The notes under the pieces were generated by a model, which made no database searches, had not been told where the DNA came from, and saw only the letters and a list, made by a program, of their open reading frames with translations. Below are positions 7,207 through 16,287 of a stretch of DNA of 35,749 bases, in pieces. The position numbers were made by a program, and so were the translations under genes. This DNA comes from Acidimicrobiales bacterium (GTDB taxonomy: Bacteria; Actinomycetota; Acidimicrobiia; Acidimicrobiales; Aldehydirespiratoraceae). The stretch lies in assembly GCA_029263175.1 (NCBI GenBank), contig JAJCXZ010000088.1, positions 1-35,749 of the forward strand, read 5' to 3'. Numbering within the stretch: the stretch's first letter is position 1; each line of letters starts with the position of its first letter.

Positions 7207-8808
7207 ATGCTGACTGAACTGCTCGTCCGTGACTTGGGCGTGATCGATGAACTGTCCCTCGTCTTGGGCGACGGGATGACCGTTGTCACCGGCGAGACGG
7301 GAGCGGGCAAGACCCTCGTCGTCGGTGCGATCGATCTTCTCACCGGCGGCCGCGCCGACGCCTCACTCGTACGCCCCGGTGCCGCCGAGGCCGAGATTCA
7401 GGGACGCTTCGTCAGCGGTGACGACGAGTTGATCGTCCGCCGTGTGATTCCCCGTGACGGTCGCAGCCGCGTCTACATCAACGGCCACCTGGCCACTGTT
7501 TCGGCGCTCACCGAGCACGGCGTCGACCTGGTCGACCTGCACGGCCAGCACGCTCACCAGTCCCTCCTGAAGCCCGCCGTTCAACGGGCTGCGCTCGATC
7601 AGTTCGGCGAGGTCGATACCGGCCCGCTCGCCACCCTCCTCGATGAGCTACGGGCGGTCGATGCCGACTTGTCCGAGCTGGGCGGCGATGAGCGGGCCCG
7701 AGCCCGCGAGATCGACCTGCTGCGCCACCAGCTCGCCGAGATCGAAGCTGCTGGCGTCGAAGACGGCGACGAGGACGACCGCCTCGACGAGGAAGAGAGC
7801 CTTCTCGCCGACGCCGGCGCGCATCGCGAAGCGGCGAGGGCTGCCGTCGCCGCTCTCGACGGCGATGGACCCGCTGCGACAGCAGTAGCCGAGGCTCTGC
7901 AGGTTCTCGACACCCGCTCGCCGTTCGTTGACCTCGTCAGCCGGTTGCGAGGGGTTGAAGCCGAACTCGCCGACATTGCTGCCGAGGCCCGCGATCGCGC
8001 CGAACAGATCGACGATGACCCCGAACGCCTCGAACTGCTGCGCCACCGCCGTGCGATGTTGCGCGAGCTGCGCCGCAAGTACGGCGAGACGCTCGAGGAA
8101 GTCATGGCGTTTGGTGTGGAGTCGAGCGATCGCCTCGCAGAACTCAGCTCGTTCGAGGAACGAGCCAATGCGCTCGACGAACGTCGCGCTCGCTTGTTGG
8201 CCGAGCTCACCCGCGTTCGGGCAGAAGTCCTCGCGGCCCGAACCGCGGCTGCGCCTCGATTCGCCACTGAGGTCGAGGAGAATCTCAAGAGCCTCGCCAT
8301 GGCTGGTGCTCGTCTCGAGGTCACCGTGGGGGGAGAGGCGGGCGATGACATCACGATCCGGCTTGCCGCCAATGCCGGTCACGATCCTCAGCCCCTGTCC
8401 AAAGTCGCGTCGGGTGGTGAGCTCGCCCGCACAATGCTCGCTCTCCGGCTGGTGCTCACGTCGGGCCCGCCGACTCTGGTGTTCGATGAGGTCGATGCCG
8501 GGATCGGCGGCGAGGTCGCCCACACGGTGGGAGCCAACCTCGCCGCACTAGCGGGAGACCATCAGGTGCTGGTGGTCACCCACCTCGCCCAGGTCGCAGC
8601 ATGCGCTGATCACCACGTTGCGGTGTCCAAGAGCGAGGTCGACGGCGTCACGGTGGGTGCCGCTCATCTCCTGGGTGACGACGCCCGCGTGGTGGAGCTG
8701 TCGCGCATGCTTTCCGGCTCTCCTGACAGCAGCGCGGCTCGCGAACACGCTGAGGAGCTGATCGACTCCGCCCGGCGGCGAACGCCTGCTCGTCCGTCCC
8801 GGCGATGA
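7207..8808 (+). CDS. recN: DNA repair protein RecN
   Basis: RecN is an SMC-like ATPase that acts in double-strand-break repair, probably by holding broken ends or sister chromatids together. The 533-residue protein has Walker A GETGAGKT at residues 29-36, a long Glu/Arg/Ala-rich coiled-coil middle (about 150-350), and the C-terminal ABC half with signature LSKVASGGELARTM and Walker B PTLVFDEVDAGIGG. It then has the D/H-loop region QVLVVTHLAQVAA. It is a little shorter than usual (550-590 aa), apparently through a shorter coiled coil; all ATPase motifs are intact. ATG 7207 follows a short gap after nadK with GGGAAACC before it. Confidence 0.94.
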   Translation: MLTELLVRDLGVIDELSLVLGDGMTVVTGETGAGKTLVVGAIDLLTGGRADASLVRPGAAEAEIQGRFVSGDDELIVRRVIPRDGRSRVYINGHLATVSALTEHGVDLVDLHGQHAHQSLLKPAVQRAALDQFGEVDTGPLATLLDELRAVDADLSELGGDERARAREIDLLRHQLAEIEAAGVEDGDEDDRLDEEESLLADAGAHREAARAAVAALDGDGPAATAVAEALQVLDTRSPFVDLVSRLRGVEAELADIAAEARDRAEQIDDDPERLELLRHRRAMLRELRRKYGETLEEVMAFGVESSDRLAELSSFEERANALDERRARLLAELTRVRAEVLAARTAAAPRFATEVEENLKSLAMAGARLEVTVGGEAGDDITIRLAANAGHDPQPLSKVASGGELARTMLALRLVLTSGPPTLVFDEVDAGIGGEVAHTVGANLAALAGDHQVLVVTHLAQVAACADHHVAVSKSEVDGVTVGAAHLLGDDARVVELSRMLSGSPDSSAAREHAEELIDSARRRTPARPSRR

Positions 8809-8859
8809 ATTTCGCGTGGGAAACCTGTCACCAACCGCGCGGTCACGCTCGGTCAGGGT

Positions 8860-8865
8860 TAACGT
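8860..8865 (+). promoter_or_regulatory. Candidate -10 box for pyrG
   Basis: TAACGT (TANNNT) ends 9 nt before the pyrG ATG at 8875, so the transcript would have almost no leader. There is no clear Shine-Dalgarno sequence. The 66-nt gap after recN makes this the likely start of a new transcription unit. Confidence 0.4.
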
Positions 8866-8874
8866 GAGATCCCG

Positions 8875-10530
8875 ATGACGAAGCACATCTTCGTGACCGG
8901 TGGCGTCGTAAGCGGCCTCGGGAAAGGCCTCAGCGGGTCATCGCTCGGGCGTCTTCTGAAGGCCCGCGGCCTCCGCGTCACCATGCAGAAACTCGACCCG
9001 TATCTCAACGTGGATCCGGGCACCATGAATCCCTTTGAGCACGGTGAGGTGTTCGTCACCGATGATGGTGGTGAGACCGACCTCGATCTCGGACACTACG
9101 AACGGTTCGTCGACGAGAACCTCACCACCGACTCCAACGCCACCACGGGTTCGATCTACTCGTCGGTGATCGCCGCGGAGCGCAGGGGTGACTATCTCGG
9201 CAAGACCGTTCAGGTGATCCCCCACATCACCGACGAGATCAAGCGTCGAATCAACCGCCTCGTGAGCGATGACGTCGACGTGATCATCACCGAAGTCGGC
9301 GGCACGGTCGGCGACATCGAGATCCTTCCGTTCCTCGAGGCAATCCGACAGTTCCGACTCGATGTGGGTCGCAGCAACGTCTGCTACGTCCACGTGACCC
9401 TGGTGCCGTTCATCGGTCCGTCCGGTGAACAGAAGACCAAGCCCACGCAGCACTCGGTGACCGAGCTGCGAAGCCGGGGTATCCAGCCCGACGCCATCGT
9501 GTGCCGAAGCGAGCAGCCGATCAGCTCCGATCTTCGTCGCAAGATCTCCAACCTGTGCGATGTGCCGGTTGAAGGTGTGGTCAACGCCGCCGACGCTCGC
9601 AGCCTCTATGAGATCCCGTTGGTTCTCCACGACGAGGGACTCGACGACTATGTCTGTGAGCTCCTCGGGCTCGGCGAGCTCGAGCTCGATCTGACGCCCT
9701 GGCGAGCCCTGGTGAAGCGAGTCGAAGAGGCCGACACTTCCGTACGTGTCGGCCTGATCGGCAAGTACGTCAGTCTCCCCGATGCCTACCTGAGCGTCGT
9801 GGAGTCGCTCAACCACGCGGGCATTCACCACGGCGCCGACATCGAGATCGAATGGATCCAGGCCGAGGAGGTCGAAGGCATGCTCGCCGCGGGACGCCTC
9901 CGCGATCTCGACGGCATCGTCATCCCCGGCGGTTTCGGCGAGCGCGGCTTCGAAGGCAAGATCGCCGCCGCGGGCTACGCCCGTGAGCACGACATTCCCT
10001 GCCTCGGCCTGTGCCTGGGCCTGCAGGCCATGGCAGTGGAGTACGCCCGCAATGTGCTGGGTTTGGCCAACGCCAATTCCACCGAGTTCGACAGTCGTTC
10101 CCCGCATCCCGTCATTGACCTGATGGACAGCCAGCGCGACGTCACCGACATGGGAGGCACCATGCGGTTGGGCGCCTACGTTGCCCAGCTCAAGCCCGGG
10201 TCGCGGGTGGCGCGGGCCTACGGCAAGGAGACGGTGTCCGAGCGACACCGCCATCGCTACGAGTTCAACCCCAAGTACCGCACCCGATTCGAAGCGAGCA
10301 ACCTTCAGCTCTCGGGAGAATCCCCCGACGGCAGGCTTGTCGAGTTCATCGAGCTCGACGATCACCCGTTCTGGATCGCCACTCAAGCGCATCCCGAGTT
10401 CAAGAGCCGCCCCGATCGCCCGGCGCCGCTGTTCCGCGAGTTCATCGCGTCGGCGATGTCCCGCGCCGAAGGCCGTAACCCCCAGCTCCCGTCGATCAGC
10501 GAAGACGCTCCGGCCACGGCCGATTCGTGA
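8875..10530 (+). CDS. pyrG: CTP synthase
   Basis: CTP synthase aminates UTP to CTP using glutamine and ATP, the last step of pyrimidine nucleotide synthesis. The 551-residue protein has the N-terminal synthetase domain ([14 protein letters not shown]-loop near residue 6; [30 protein letters not shown]). The C-terminal class-I glutamine amidotransferase domain (from about residue 290) has the oxyanion GGFGERG, nucleophile Cys in [16 protein letters not shown], and the His/Glu pair in THPEF-like [10 protein letters not shown]. The length is normal. The last bases overlap the next gene as GTGA. CTP itself usually controls this enzyme by feedback; no regulatory site is visible beyond the -10 box. 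Confidence 0.97.
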   Translation: MTKHIFVTGGVVSGLGKGLSGSSLGRLLKARGLRVTMQKLDPYLNVDPGTMNPFEHGEVFVTDDGGETDLDLGHYERFVDENLTTDSNATTGSIYSSVIAAERRGDYLGKTVQVIPHITDEIKRRINRLVSDDVDVIITEVGGTVGDIEILPFLEAIRQFRLDVGRSNVCYVHVTLVPFIGPSGEQKTKPTQHSVTELRSRGIQPDAIVCRSEQPISSDLRRKISNLCDVPVEGVVNAADARSLYEIPLVLHDEGLDDYVCELLGLGELELDLTPWRALVKRVEEADTSVRVGLIGKYVSLPDAYLSVVESLNHAGIHHGADIEIEWIQAEEVEGMLAAGRLRDLDGIVIPGGFGERGFEGKIAAAGYAREHDIPCLGLCLGLQAMAVEYARNVLGLANANSTEFDSRSPHPVIDLMDSQRDVTDMGGTMRLGAYVAQLKPGSRVARAYGKETVSERHRHRYEFNPKYRTRFEASNLQLSGESPDGRLVEFIELDDHPFWIATQAHPEFKSRPDRPAPLFREFIASAMSRAEGRNPQLPSISEDAPATADS

Positions 10531-11090
10531 CCCAGCTCGGAGCTCGATCTGATTCGGGATTCACCTTCAATGGCGAACGTGTCATCCACAACGGCCATGT
10601 GATCACGGTCTACGAGGCCGAGTTCACGACCCCCGATGGTGAGACGATGTTGCGCGACATCGTGCGCCACCCCGGCGCTGTCGGTGTCGTGGCGGTCGAT
10701 GGGGATGAGGTCGTGCTCGTCCGCCAGTTTCGGGCGCCTCTCGCCACAGATGTGCTCGAGATTCCCGCGGGCAAGCGTGACATCGCCGGAGAACCGCCCG
10801 AGGTCACCGCGGGCCGTGAGCTCGTTGAAGAGGTCGGCCTCAGGGCCACACAGATGGAGTCTCTCGGAGGGTTCCACAACAGTGTTGGGTTCTGCGACGA
10901 ATACATCCACCTCTTCCTCGCTACCGATCTCACGCCGGCGGATTCTGCACCCGCCGGCCCCGAGGAGGAGCACATGCAGATCGTGCGGATTCCGCTCGAT
11001 GAGGTGGCAGCCGTCCTCGACGACGGCACGATCACCGATGCCAAGACGGTCATAGGTTTGCGAGCTGCCCTCGCTCGACTCAACCGCTGA
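10527..11090 (+). CDS. Nudix hydrolase, ADP-ribose pyrophosphatase type
   Basis: The 187-residue protein has a Nudix box, [12 protein letters not shown] followed by RELVEEVGL, in which the REXXEEXG metal-binding core is complete. The loop has one residue more than the strict consensus, as in the mycobacterial ADP-ribose pyrophosphatase Rv1700 at the same place after pyrG. Hydrolysis of ADP-ribose to AMP and ribose-5-phosphate is the likely reaction; the substrate is inferred from family and synteny. GTG 10527 overlaps the pyrG stop (GTGA), indicating translational coupling. xerD begins 14 nt after its stop. Confidence 0.88.
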   Translation: MTQLGARSDSGFTFNGERVIHNGHVITVYEAEFTTPDGETMLRDIVRHPGAVGVVAVDGDEVVLVRQFRAPLATDVLEIPAGKRDIAGEPPEVTAGRELVEEVGLRATQMESLGGFHNSVGFCDEYIHLFLATDLTPADSAPAGPEEEHMQIVRIPLDEVAAVLDDGTITDAKTVIGLRAALARLNR

Positions 11091-11104
11091 GGCATGCTCT
11101 GACG

Positions 11105-12058
11105 GTGGGAGCCGCCCCGGAGATCACCGACGACACGTTCGTCCTCGACCCAGACCTCGAGGACTTCCTGACCTGGCTGGCCGTTGAGCGCGGGCGGTCT
11201 GTCAACACACTCAGCGCCTACCGGCGTGACCTCGCTCGCTATCAGCTCCATCTGGACCGACGAGGACGAACAGCCATCTCGGCCAGCGCCGACGACGTGA
11301 TCGCCTTCGTGCACGTGCTGACGGGGGAGGGGTTGGCCGCGTCGTCGATCACCCGCACGCTGGTCGCCGTCCGTGGGGCTCACCGATTCTTCGTTGTCGA
11401 AGAGATGCGCCCCGATGATCCGGCGGCCGACGTCGAGATCCCTCGCGTACCGAGGGGTTTGCCCAAAGCCCTCACCGTCGAGCAGGTCAGCGGCCTCATC
11501 GAGGGAGTGACGGGCGACGACCGTGTCGCCCGGCGTGACCGAGCCATTCTCGAGGTGCTGTACGGCACCGGAGCCCGGATCTCCGAGATCGTCACCCTTT
11601 CCATCGGCGATGCCGACCTTCACGACGGCCTCGTGCGGCTGATGGGGAAGGGGTCCAAGGAACGAATCGTGCCCCTTGGCCGGCACGCTGCCAGCGCATT
11701 GGCGGCCTGGTTTGAGCCGTCCGGGCGCGGAGCCTTGCAGCCCGAGCGTTGGGCACGGCGAGGTGACGCCGAGGCGGTCTTCCTCAATCAGCGAGGCGGT
11801 CGCCTCAGCCGTCAGGGAATCTGGGGTGTGGTCACGGCGCGGGGCCGGGCCGTCGGGCTTGGCGATGAGTTGACGCCGCATGTGCTGCGGCACTCATGTG
11901 CCACTCACATGCTCGACCACGGCGCCGACATTCGTACGGTGCAGGAGCTTCTTGGCCACGCCTCCATCTCGACCACGCAGATCTACACGATGGTCTCGAC
12001 GGAGCGACTCATGACCGTCTACCGCTCGGCGCATCCGCGAGCAACGGGGCGCAACTGA
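11105..12058 (+). CDS. xerD: Tyrosine recombinase XerD
   Basis: XerD, with XerC and FtsK, resolves chromosome dimers at dif. The 317-residue protein has the SAM-like N-terminal core-binding domain (FLTWLAVERGRSVNTLSAYR) and the C-terminal catalytic domain with every active residue: R158 (GTGARISEI), K182 (MGKGSKERIVPL), H259 and R262 (HVLRHSCATHML), H285 (LLGHASISTT) and nucleophile Y294 (QIYT). Length and position between the Nudix gene and the segregation genes match actinobacterial XerD, so this is the housekeeping enzyme and not the integrase of an element. The GTG start at 11105 has no clear ribosome site. Its TGA overlaps the next ATG by one base. Confidence 0.93.
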   Translation: MGAAPEITDDTFVLDPDLEDFLTWLAVERGRSVNTLSAYRRDLARYQLHLDRRGRTAISASADDVIAFVHVLTGEGLAASSITRTLVAVRGAHRFFVVEEMRPDDPAADVEIPRVPRGLPKALTVEQVSGLIEGVTGDDRVARRDRAILEVLYGTGARISEIVTLSIGDADLHDGLVRLMGKGSKERIVPLGRHAASALAAWFEPSGRGALQPERWARRGDAEAVFLNQRGGRLSRQGIWGVVTARGRAVGLGDELTPHVLRHSCATHMLDHGADIRTVQELLGHASISTTQIYTMVSTERLMTVYRSAHPRATGRN

Positions 12059-12576
12059 TGAGCGGGGCGATGCATCTCACGCGCCGGTTTTTCGGTTCGC
12101 TGAAGCCGGGAGGGCCGTCCGCCGTCGATCGCTCGTGGGTCGAGACGACGCTGTCCGAGCCTGAGTACGCACTGTGGCGCCGTATGTCCGGCCCTGATCG
12201 ACGCCACTCGGCTCAGGTCGGCCGAGACGTCGAGCGAATGCTGGGGGCCGAGGCGACCGCCCCGGTGCTCGCCGCCGCGCTGCTTCACGACGTCGGCAAG
12301 ATCGATGCCGATCTCGGCACATGGGGCCGGGTCGTCGCGACCCTGTCGGCCAAGTTGGCGGGCCGCGACGCCGCCAAGCTCTGGATCAAGTCCACTGGAT
12401 TCACCCGCAAGGTCGGGCTCTATCTGCATCACCCCGAGATCGGGGCCGACATGCTCGAACTCGCCGGCTCCGACCCACTCACCATCACGTGGACCGAGGA
12501 ACACCACCGTCCCGCCGACGAGTGGACCCTCCCTGCCGGAATAACCTCCGCCCTCGACGCCGCAGACAACGACTAA
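12058..12576 (+). CDS. HD-domain metal-dependent phosphohydrolase-like protein
   Basis: The 172-residue protein carries an HD signature: H50 in RRHSAQVGRDVERML, H77-D78 in ALLHDVGKID, a following HHPEIGADML and EEHHRP, and a terminal Asp in SALDAADND. HD proteins are metal-dependent phosphohydrolases acting on nucleotides or second messengers; the substrate here cannot be read. ATG 12058 overlaps the xerD stop (TGATG), so it is the last gene of that unit. In M. tuberculosis parA-type genes lie between xerD and scpA; here this gene and two opposite-strand genes take that place. Confidence 0.8.
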   Translation: MSGAMHLTRRFFGSLKPGGPSAVDRSWVETTLSEPEYALWRRMSGPDRRHSAQVGRDVERMLGAEATAPVLAAALLHDVGKIDADLGTWGRVVATLSAKLAGRDAAKLWIKSTGFTRKVGLYLHHPEIGADMLELAGSDPLTITWTEEHHRPADEWTLPAGITSALDAADND

Positions 12577-12592
12577 GGGGCCGCGAACCCGG

Positions 12593-12976
12593 TCAGGCGC
12601 CGACTTGGCGGTTGGGGAGTATGCGGACGATTACTCGCTCGGACTCGATCTCGTTGGGGTAGGGGCCGCTGGTGTACTTCTGGGAGAGCTCTTCGATATC
12701 GGCTCGGGCCGCGTCACCGCCAATTGTGTCGACGACCGTGCCGCGGACCTCGACGTAGGAGTACGGGTTCTGGGCGTCCCAGATGGCGACGGACACACGA
12801 CCATCGCGCATCATGTTCTTGTACTTGGCGCGATGGATCTCGGTATTGATCAGCACGTGCTCGTCATCGCATCCAACCCACATGACCCCGGTCTGCGGTC
12901 GCCCGTCGGCAAATATCGTGGTAAGTGCCCCGAAATTCGGGCCCTCGCACAGCTCTCGAGTCTTCGGTTCCAGCAT
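12593..12976 (-). CDS. PPOX-class F420/FMN-dependent oxidoreductase
   Basis: The 127-residue protein has the split-barrel flavin-binding fold of the pyridoxamine-5'-phosphate-oxidase superfamily (GALTTIFADGRPQTGVMWVG, HRAKYKNMMRDGRVSVAIWD, YVEVRGTV). It most resembles the small Rv1155-like enzymes of actinobacteria, many of which bind coenzyme F420. The reaction is unknown. ATG 12976 is chosen over an upstream in-frame start because GGGAG sits 6 nt before it and the conserved fold starts there. The gene is convergent with the HD gene, 16 nt apart, and lies downstream of trpS on the same strand. Confidence 0.8.
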   Translation of the reverse strand: MLEPKTRELCEGPNFGALTTIFADGRPQTGVMWVGCDDEHVLINTEIHRAKYKNMMRDGRVSVAIWDAQNPYSYVEVRGTVVDTIGGDAARADIEELSQKYTSGPYPNEIESERVIVRILPNRQVGA

Positions 12977-13044
12977 GATCCGCTCCCTGGGTCGCGTCGG
13001 TTTGCGGACACTACCCGGTCGTCGGGAAACACGGGAGCAACGGG

Positions 13045-14025
13045 TCAATCGGTCAGGAGGCCGACGTTCTCTTTGGCTCGGGTCATCGTGGACGAGGCGA
13101 TTTCGCGGGCCTTGTCGGCACCGATCTTCAACAGGCGGGCGGTCTCGGCGGGATCGGCTTCGAGCTCGGCGAAGCGGGCCTGGATCGGCTCGAGCAATGC
13201 CACGACGGCATCAGCGGTGTCGACCTTCAGTTGGCCGTATTGTTCGTAGTTCTTCGCCAGCGATGCCGGATCGCTGCCGGTTGCAGCAGCGAGCATCGAG
13301 AGAAGGTTGCTCACACCGGGTTTCTCGGCGAAGTCGAACCTGACCTCTCCGTCGTTGTCGGTGACGGCGGAACGGATCTTCTTCGCGATTCGCTTCGGGT
13401 CGTCGAGCACGTTCACGGTGCCCTTCTCCGAGTCGAGGGATTTCGACATCTTGTTGGTCGGATTCTGCAGGTCCATCACTCGGGCGCCGGCCGGGGTGAT
13501 GACCGCCTGTGGGAGCACGAAGGTTTCGCCGAATCGGCTGTTGAAGCGCTCGGCGATGTCACGAGTGATCTCGATGTGCTGGCGTTGGTCCTCACCCACC
13601 GGCACCTCGTTGGTGTCGTAGAGAAGGATATCTGCCGCTTGGAGTGCGGGGTAGGTGAACAGCGAGCCGGAGACGAACTCGTGTTGATCTGACTTGTCCT
13701 TGAATTGGACCATGCGGCTGAGTTCGCCGAATGACACATTGCACTGCATCAACCACGCACACTCGGTGTGCTCGCGCACGTGGCTCTGCACGAAGAGAGT
13801 GCAGACCTCGGGATCAAGACCGGCTGCCATCAGGAGCTGAGACAGGCGAAGCGTCTCGCGGCCGACCTCGCCGGGGTCCTTCGGCAGCGTGAGAGCGTGA
13901 AGATCGACGACGCAGTAGACGGCGTCAGCCTCGTGCTGCATCGGGACCCAATTGCGGATCGCCCCGAGGTAGTTGCCGAGGTGGAGCTCACCGGAGGGTT
14001 GGATGCCAGAGAAGACGCGGGTCAT
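13045..14025 (-). CDS. trpS: Tryptophanyl-tRNA synthetase
   Basis: The enzyme charges tRNA-Trp with tryptophan using ATP. The 326-residue protein is a class-I synthetase: FSGIQPSGELHLGNYLGAI near the start contains the HIGH-equivalent, and NKMSKSLDSEKG is the KMSKS loop. DLHALTLP and SDQHEF line the active site. The start at 14025 places SGIQPSG at the expected distance from the N-terminus; a longer in-frame reading would cross the promoter. On the minus strand TAGCCT ends 8 nt before the ATG, with no Shine-Dalgarno, suggesting a leaderless transcript. The gene is divergent from scpA. Confidence 0.95.
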   Translation of the reverse strand: MTRVFSGIQPSGELHLGNYLGAIRNWVPMQHEADAVYCVVDLHALTLPKDPGEVGRETLRLSQLLMAAGLDPEVCTLFVQSHVREHTECAWLMQCNVSFGELSRMVQFKDKSDQHEFVSGSLFTYPALQAADILLYDTNEVPVGEDQRQHIEITRDIAERFNSRFGETFVLPQAVITPAGARVMDLQNPTNKMSKSLDSEKGTVNVLDDPKRIAKKIRSAVTDNDGEVRFDFAEKPGVSNLLSMLAAATGSDPASLAKNYEQYGQLKVDTADAVVALLEPIQARFAELEADPAETARLLKIGADKAREIASSTMTRAKENVGLLTD

Positions 14026-14033
14026 GGAGGGGA

Positions 14034-14039
14034 AGGCTA
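14034..14039 (-). promoter_or_regulatory. Candidate -10 box for trpS
   Basis: On the minus strand the hexamer TAGCCT ends 8 nt before the trpS ATG, giving a leaderless mRNA. It is paired head-to-head with the scpA box in the same 106-nt divergent gap. Confidence 0.4.
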
Positions 14040-14118
14040 CGGGACGGACCCTCGACCGCGAGTGGATTTCCTGTGCGAAACACCGTCGGGAAGCCGTCGC
14101 GATCGTGCCCTGGCCGTC

Positions 14119-14124
14119 TAGGGT
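14119..14124 (+). promoter_or_regulatory. Candidate -10 box for scpA operon
   Basis: TAGGGT fits TANNNT and ends 7 nt before the scpA ATG at 14132, with no ribosome site between. This predicts a leaderless transcript that could carry the whole scpA-to-plsC run. Confidence 0.5.
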
Positions 14125-14131
14125 CACCTGA

Positions 14132-14911
14132 ATGCCGTATGAGGTTCACACGCCCGTGTTCGACGGGCCCTTCGACTTGCTGCTGCACCTCATTCTGCGT
14201 GAGCAGGTCGATCTCTATGAGATCAACCTCAGCGAAATCGTCGATGCATACCTGATCGAGCTCGACCTCATGGACCGGCTTGACCTCGAGGTCGCCACAG
14301 AATTCCTGCTGATCGCCGCCACGCTGGTGGAGCTGAAGACCCGTCGGCTCTTGCCCGAGGACAGCGAGGTCGATCTCGATGATGAGCTCGGTTTGTGGGA
14401 GGAACGCGATCTGCTGCTGGCCCGTTTGGTCGAATGCAAGACGTTCAAGGACGCTGCGCTCATCTTGCGCAGGCTGTCGGCCGACGCCGCTCGGTCGTAT
14501 CCCCGCCGATGTGGTCCGGTCGAGGATCACTTTCTCAGTCTCGCTCCCGATCTGCTCGAGAAGACCACCCCTGATGATCTGCGGGCCGCGTATCTCAAGG
14601 CCACGGCGCCGAAACCGATCGTGCGCGTCGACCTGTCTCACGTCACACCCATCAAGGTCACGGTTGCCGAGGCGGTGGAGGAACTGCTCGATGTGCTTCC
14701 TGGTGCCGGCCGGTTGACTTTCCGCGACCTCACCTCTGAGCTCGTTGACCGCATCGAAGTCGTTGTTCGGTTCCTTGCGGTCCTGGAGTTGTTCAAGCAG
14801 GGTCTTGTCGAGCTCGAACAAGCGGCCGCATTCGGTGACATCATCGTCGTGTGGATGGCAGACGAACGCGTCTCCGCCGACGAAATCAAGATCGATATCT
14901 ACGAGGGCTGA
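14132..14911 (+). CDS. scpA: Segregation and condensation protein A
   Basis: ScpA is the kleisin that bridges the two SMC heads in the condensin complex and works with ScpB in chromosome segregation. The 259-residue protein opens with the typical kleisin N-terminus (VHTPVFDGPFDLLLHLILRE, then YEINLSEIVDAYL) and ATEFLLIAATLVELKTRRLLP. The C-terminal winged helix (RFLAVLELFKQGLVEL) is also present. Length is standard. scpB starts one base after its stop. The SMC gene itself is not in this window. Confidence 0.95.
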   Translation: MPYEVHTPVFDGPFDLLLHLILREQVDLYEINLSEIVDAYLIELDLMDRLDLEVATEFLLIAATLVELKTRRLLPEDSEVDLDDELGLWEERDLLLARLVECKTFKDAALILRRLSADAARSYPRRCGPVEDHFLSLAPDLLEKTTPDDLRAAYLKATAPKPIVRVDLSHVTPIKVTVAEAVEELLDVLPGAGRLTFRDLTSELVDRIEVVVRFLAVLELFKQGLVELEQAAAFGDIIVVWMADERVSADEIKIDIYEG

Positions 14912-14912
14912 G

Positions 14913-15533
14913 ATGGCCGATCACGTTGCCCCCGCGCTGGAAGCAATCCTTCTGGTGGCCGAGGAACCACTTCCGGCGGAGCTCTTGTCGCGACTCGTTG
15001 GTGCCCCTGTCAATGAAGTCATCGAGCTGTGTGACGCGCTCGCTGCCGAGTACGTCGCTGATGAACGTGGGTTCATCCTCGCTCGGGTCGCTGGTGGGTA
15101 CCGCTACCAGACCGCACCGGAGCAGGCTCCATACGTCGAGCGCTTCGTGCTTGATGGTCAGTCCGCCCGCCTCTCGGCGGCCGCTCTGGAGACGCTGGCC
15201 GTCGTCGCCTACAAGCAGCCGGTGTCGCGCAACCAGATTGCATCGATTCGCGGTGTGAACGTGGATGGTGTGATGCGTACGCTTCAGCAGCGTGGCTATG
15301 TCGACGAGGTTGCCCGCGATCCTGGCCCCGGCCAGGCCGTGCTGTACGGCACGACACCCACCTTCCTCGAACGGCTCGGGCTTCACTCGGTGGACGAGTT
15401 GCCGCCGTTGGGCGAGTTCTTCCCCGGGACCGATGTTGTCGAGGCGTTGGAACGAGGCTTGAGAGTCGTGGAAGACGACGACGATGAGGTGGAAGACGAC
15501 GACGATGGTCCTGGTCAGGACGCCGAAGCGTGA
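14913..15533 (+). CDS. scpB: Segregation and condensation protein B
   Basis: ScpB dimers bind ScpA and stabilise the SMC complex. The 206-residue protein has the two winged-helix domains of the family (LEAILLVAEEPLPAELLSRL; LSAAALETLAVVAYKQPVSR, then IRGVNVDGVMRTLQQRGYV). The C-terminal 25 residues are almost all Asp and Glu, an acidic tail not needed for the fold. ATG 14913 follows the scpA stop by one base; a longer in-frame reading would overlap scpA heavily. The stop is shared with the next start. Confidence 0.94.
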   Translation: MADHVAPALEAILLVAEEPLPAELLSRLVGAPVNEVIELCDALAAEYVADERGFILARVAGGYRYQTAPEQAPYVERFVLDGQSARLSAAALETLAVVAYKQPVSRNQIASIRGVNVDGVMRTLQQRGYVDEVARDPGPGQAVLYGTTPTFLERLGLHSVDELPPLGEFFPGTDVVEALERGLRVVEDDDDEVEDDDDGPGQDAEA

Positions 15534-16276
15534 TGCACGAGGGTGAGCGACTCCAGAAGGTCCTCGCCCGCGTTGGTCTCGGTAGCCGCCGGGCTTGCGA
15601 GGGCTTGATCGCCGATGGACGAGTGATGGTCGATGGCGAGCTTGCGGTGCTTGGGCGACGCGTCGATCCGGACTTCGCCCTCGTCGAGGTCGATGGTGCG
15701 GTGGTGGGGGTCAAACCGGGTCTGGTCCACTACCTGCTGAACAAGCCGATCGGTGTGATCAGCACTGCGGAGGACACTCACGATCGCCCGACTGTGGTCG
15801 AAATCGTGCCCGCTGAACCACGCGTCTTTCCGGTGGGCCGGCTCGATGCTGAGACCGAAGGTCTGCTGATCATCACGAACGACGGGGAGCTGACGCATCG
15901 CCTCACGCATCCATCGTTCGGCATCGAGAAGGAGTACCTGACCCAGGTCGAGGGGGAGCCGTCGCGGGCGGCTCTGCGCGAGCTGCGTGAGGGCGTGGAG
16001 TTGGAGGACGGCGTCACGGCAAAGGCGCGTGTAACTGCCGTCGACCCAAGTCTCCTACGGATCACTATTCATGAGGGCCGCAATCGCCAGATCCGACGCA
16101 TGTGTGAAGCGGTTGGTCATCCGGTCGTGCGCCTCGTTCGGACACGTATCGGACCGATCGTCGATCGTCGACTCAAGCCAGGAGAGTGGAGGGAGCTCAG
16201 CCGCGACGAGGTCCGTTCGCTCGAGGTGGCGGTGGGGAGCGGAAACTCCGGCGGGGCCCTCGATTCGGAGCGGTAA
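15533..16276 (+). CDS. 23S rRNA pseudouridine synthase, RluB/RsuA family
   Basis: The enzyme isomerises a uridine in rRNA to pseudouridine. The 247-residue protein has an N-terminal S4 domain (RLQKVLARVGLGSRRACEGLI) and the RsuA-type catalytic domain with HYLLNKPIGVISTAED, the Asp-bearing GRLDAETEGLLIITNDG, and the late motif IHEGRNRQIRRM. The family is certain; RluB rather than RsuA or RluF is inferred from its place after scpAB, as in many Gram-positive genomes. The start may be ATG 15533 or the adjacent GTG 15530; both overlap the scpB stop. A tyrA promoter hexamer lies over its stop codon. Confidence 0.9.
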   Translation: MHEGERLQKVLARVGLGSRRACEGLIADGRVMVDGELAVLGRRVDPDFALVEVDGAVVGVKPGLVHYLLNKPIGVISTAEDTHDRPTVVEIVPAEPRVFPVGRLDAETEGLLIITNDGELTHRLTHPSFGIEKEYLTQVEGEPSRAALRELREGVELEDGVTAKARVTAVDPSLLRITIHEGRNRQIRRMCEAVGHPVVRLVRTRIGPIVDRRLKPGEWRELSRDEVRSLEVAVGSGNSGGALDSER

Positions 16277-16279
16277 CCT
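16274..16279 (+). promoter_or_regulatory. Candidate -10 box for tyrA
   Basis: TAACCT (TANNNT) begins at the stop codon of the upstream pseudouridine synthase gene and ends 8 nt before GTG 16288. It would give an internal leaderless promoter for tyrA-aroA-cmk-plsC. No ribosome site precedes the GTG. Confidence 0.4.
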
Positions 16280-16287
16280 TCGAGTCC

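Noticed and set aside
8938-10392. 484-codon minus-strand frame inside pyrG
   Set aside because: It is the antisense of a certain CTP synthase; such long antisense frames are common in high-GC coding DNA.
11105-12058. XerD as integrase of the accessory island
   Set aside because: It lies far from the tRNA scar in the conserved Nudix-xerD context and has housekeeping XerD features.
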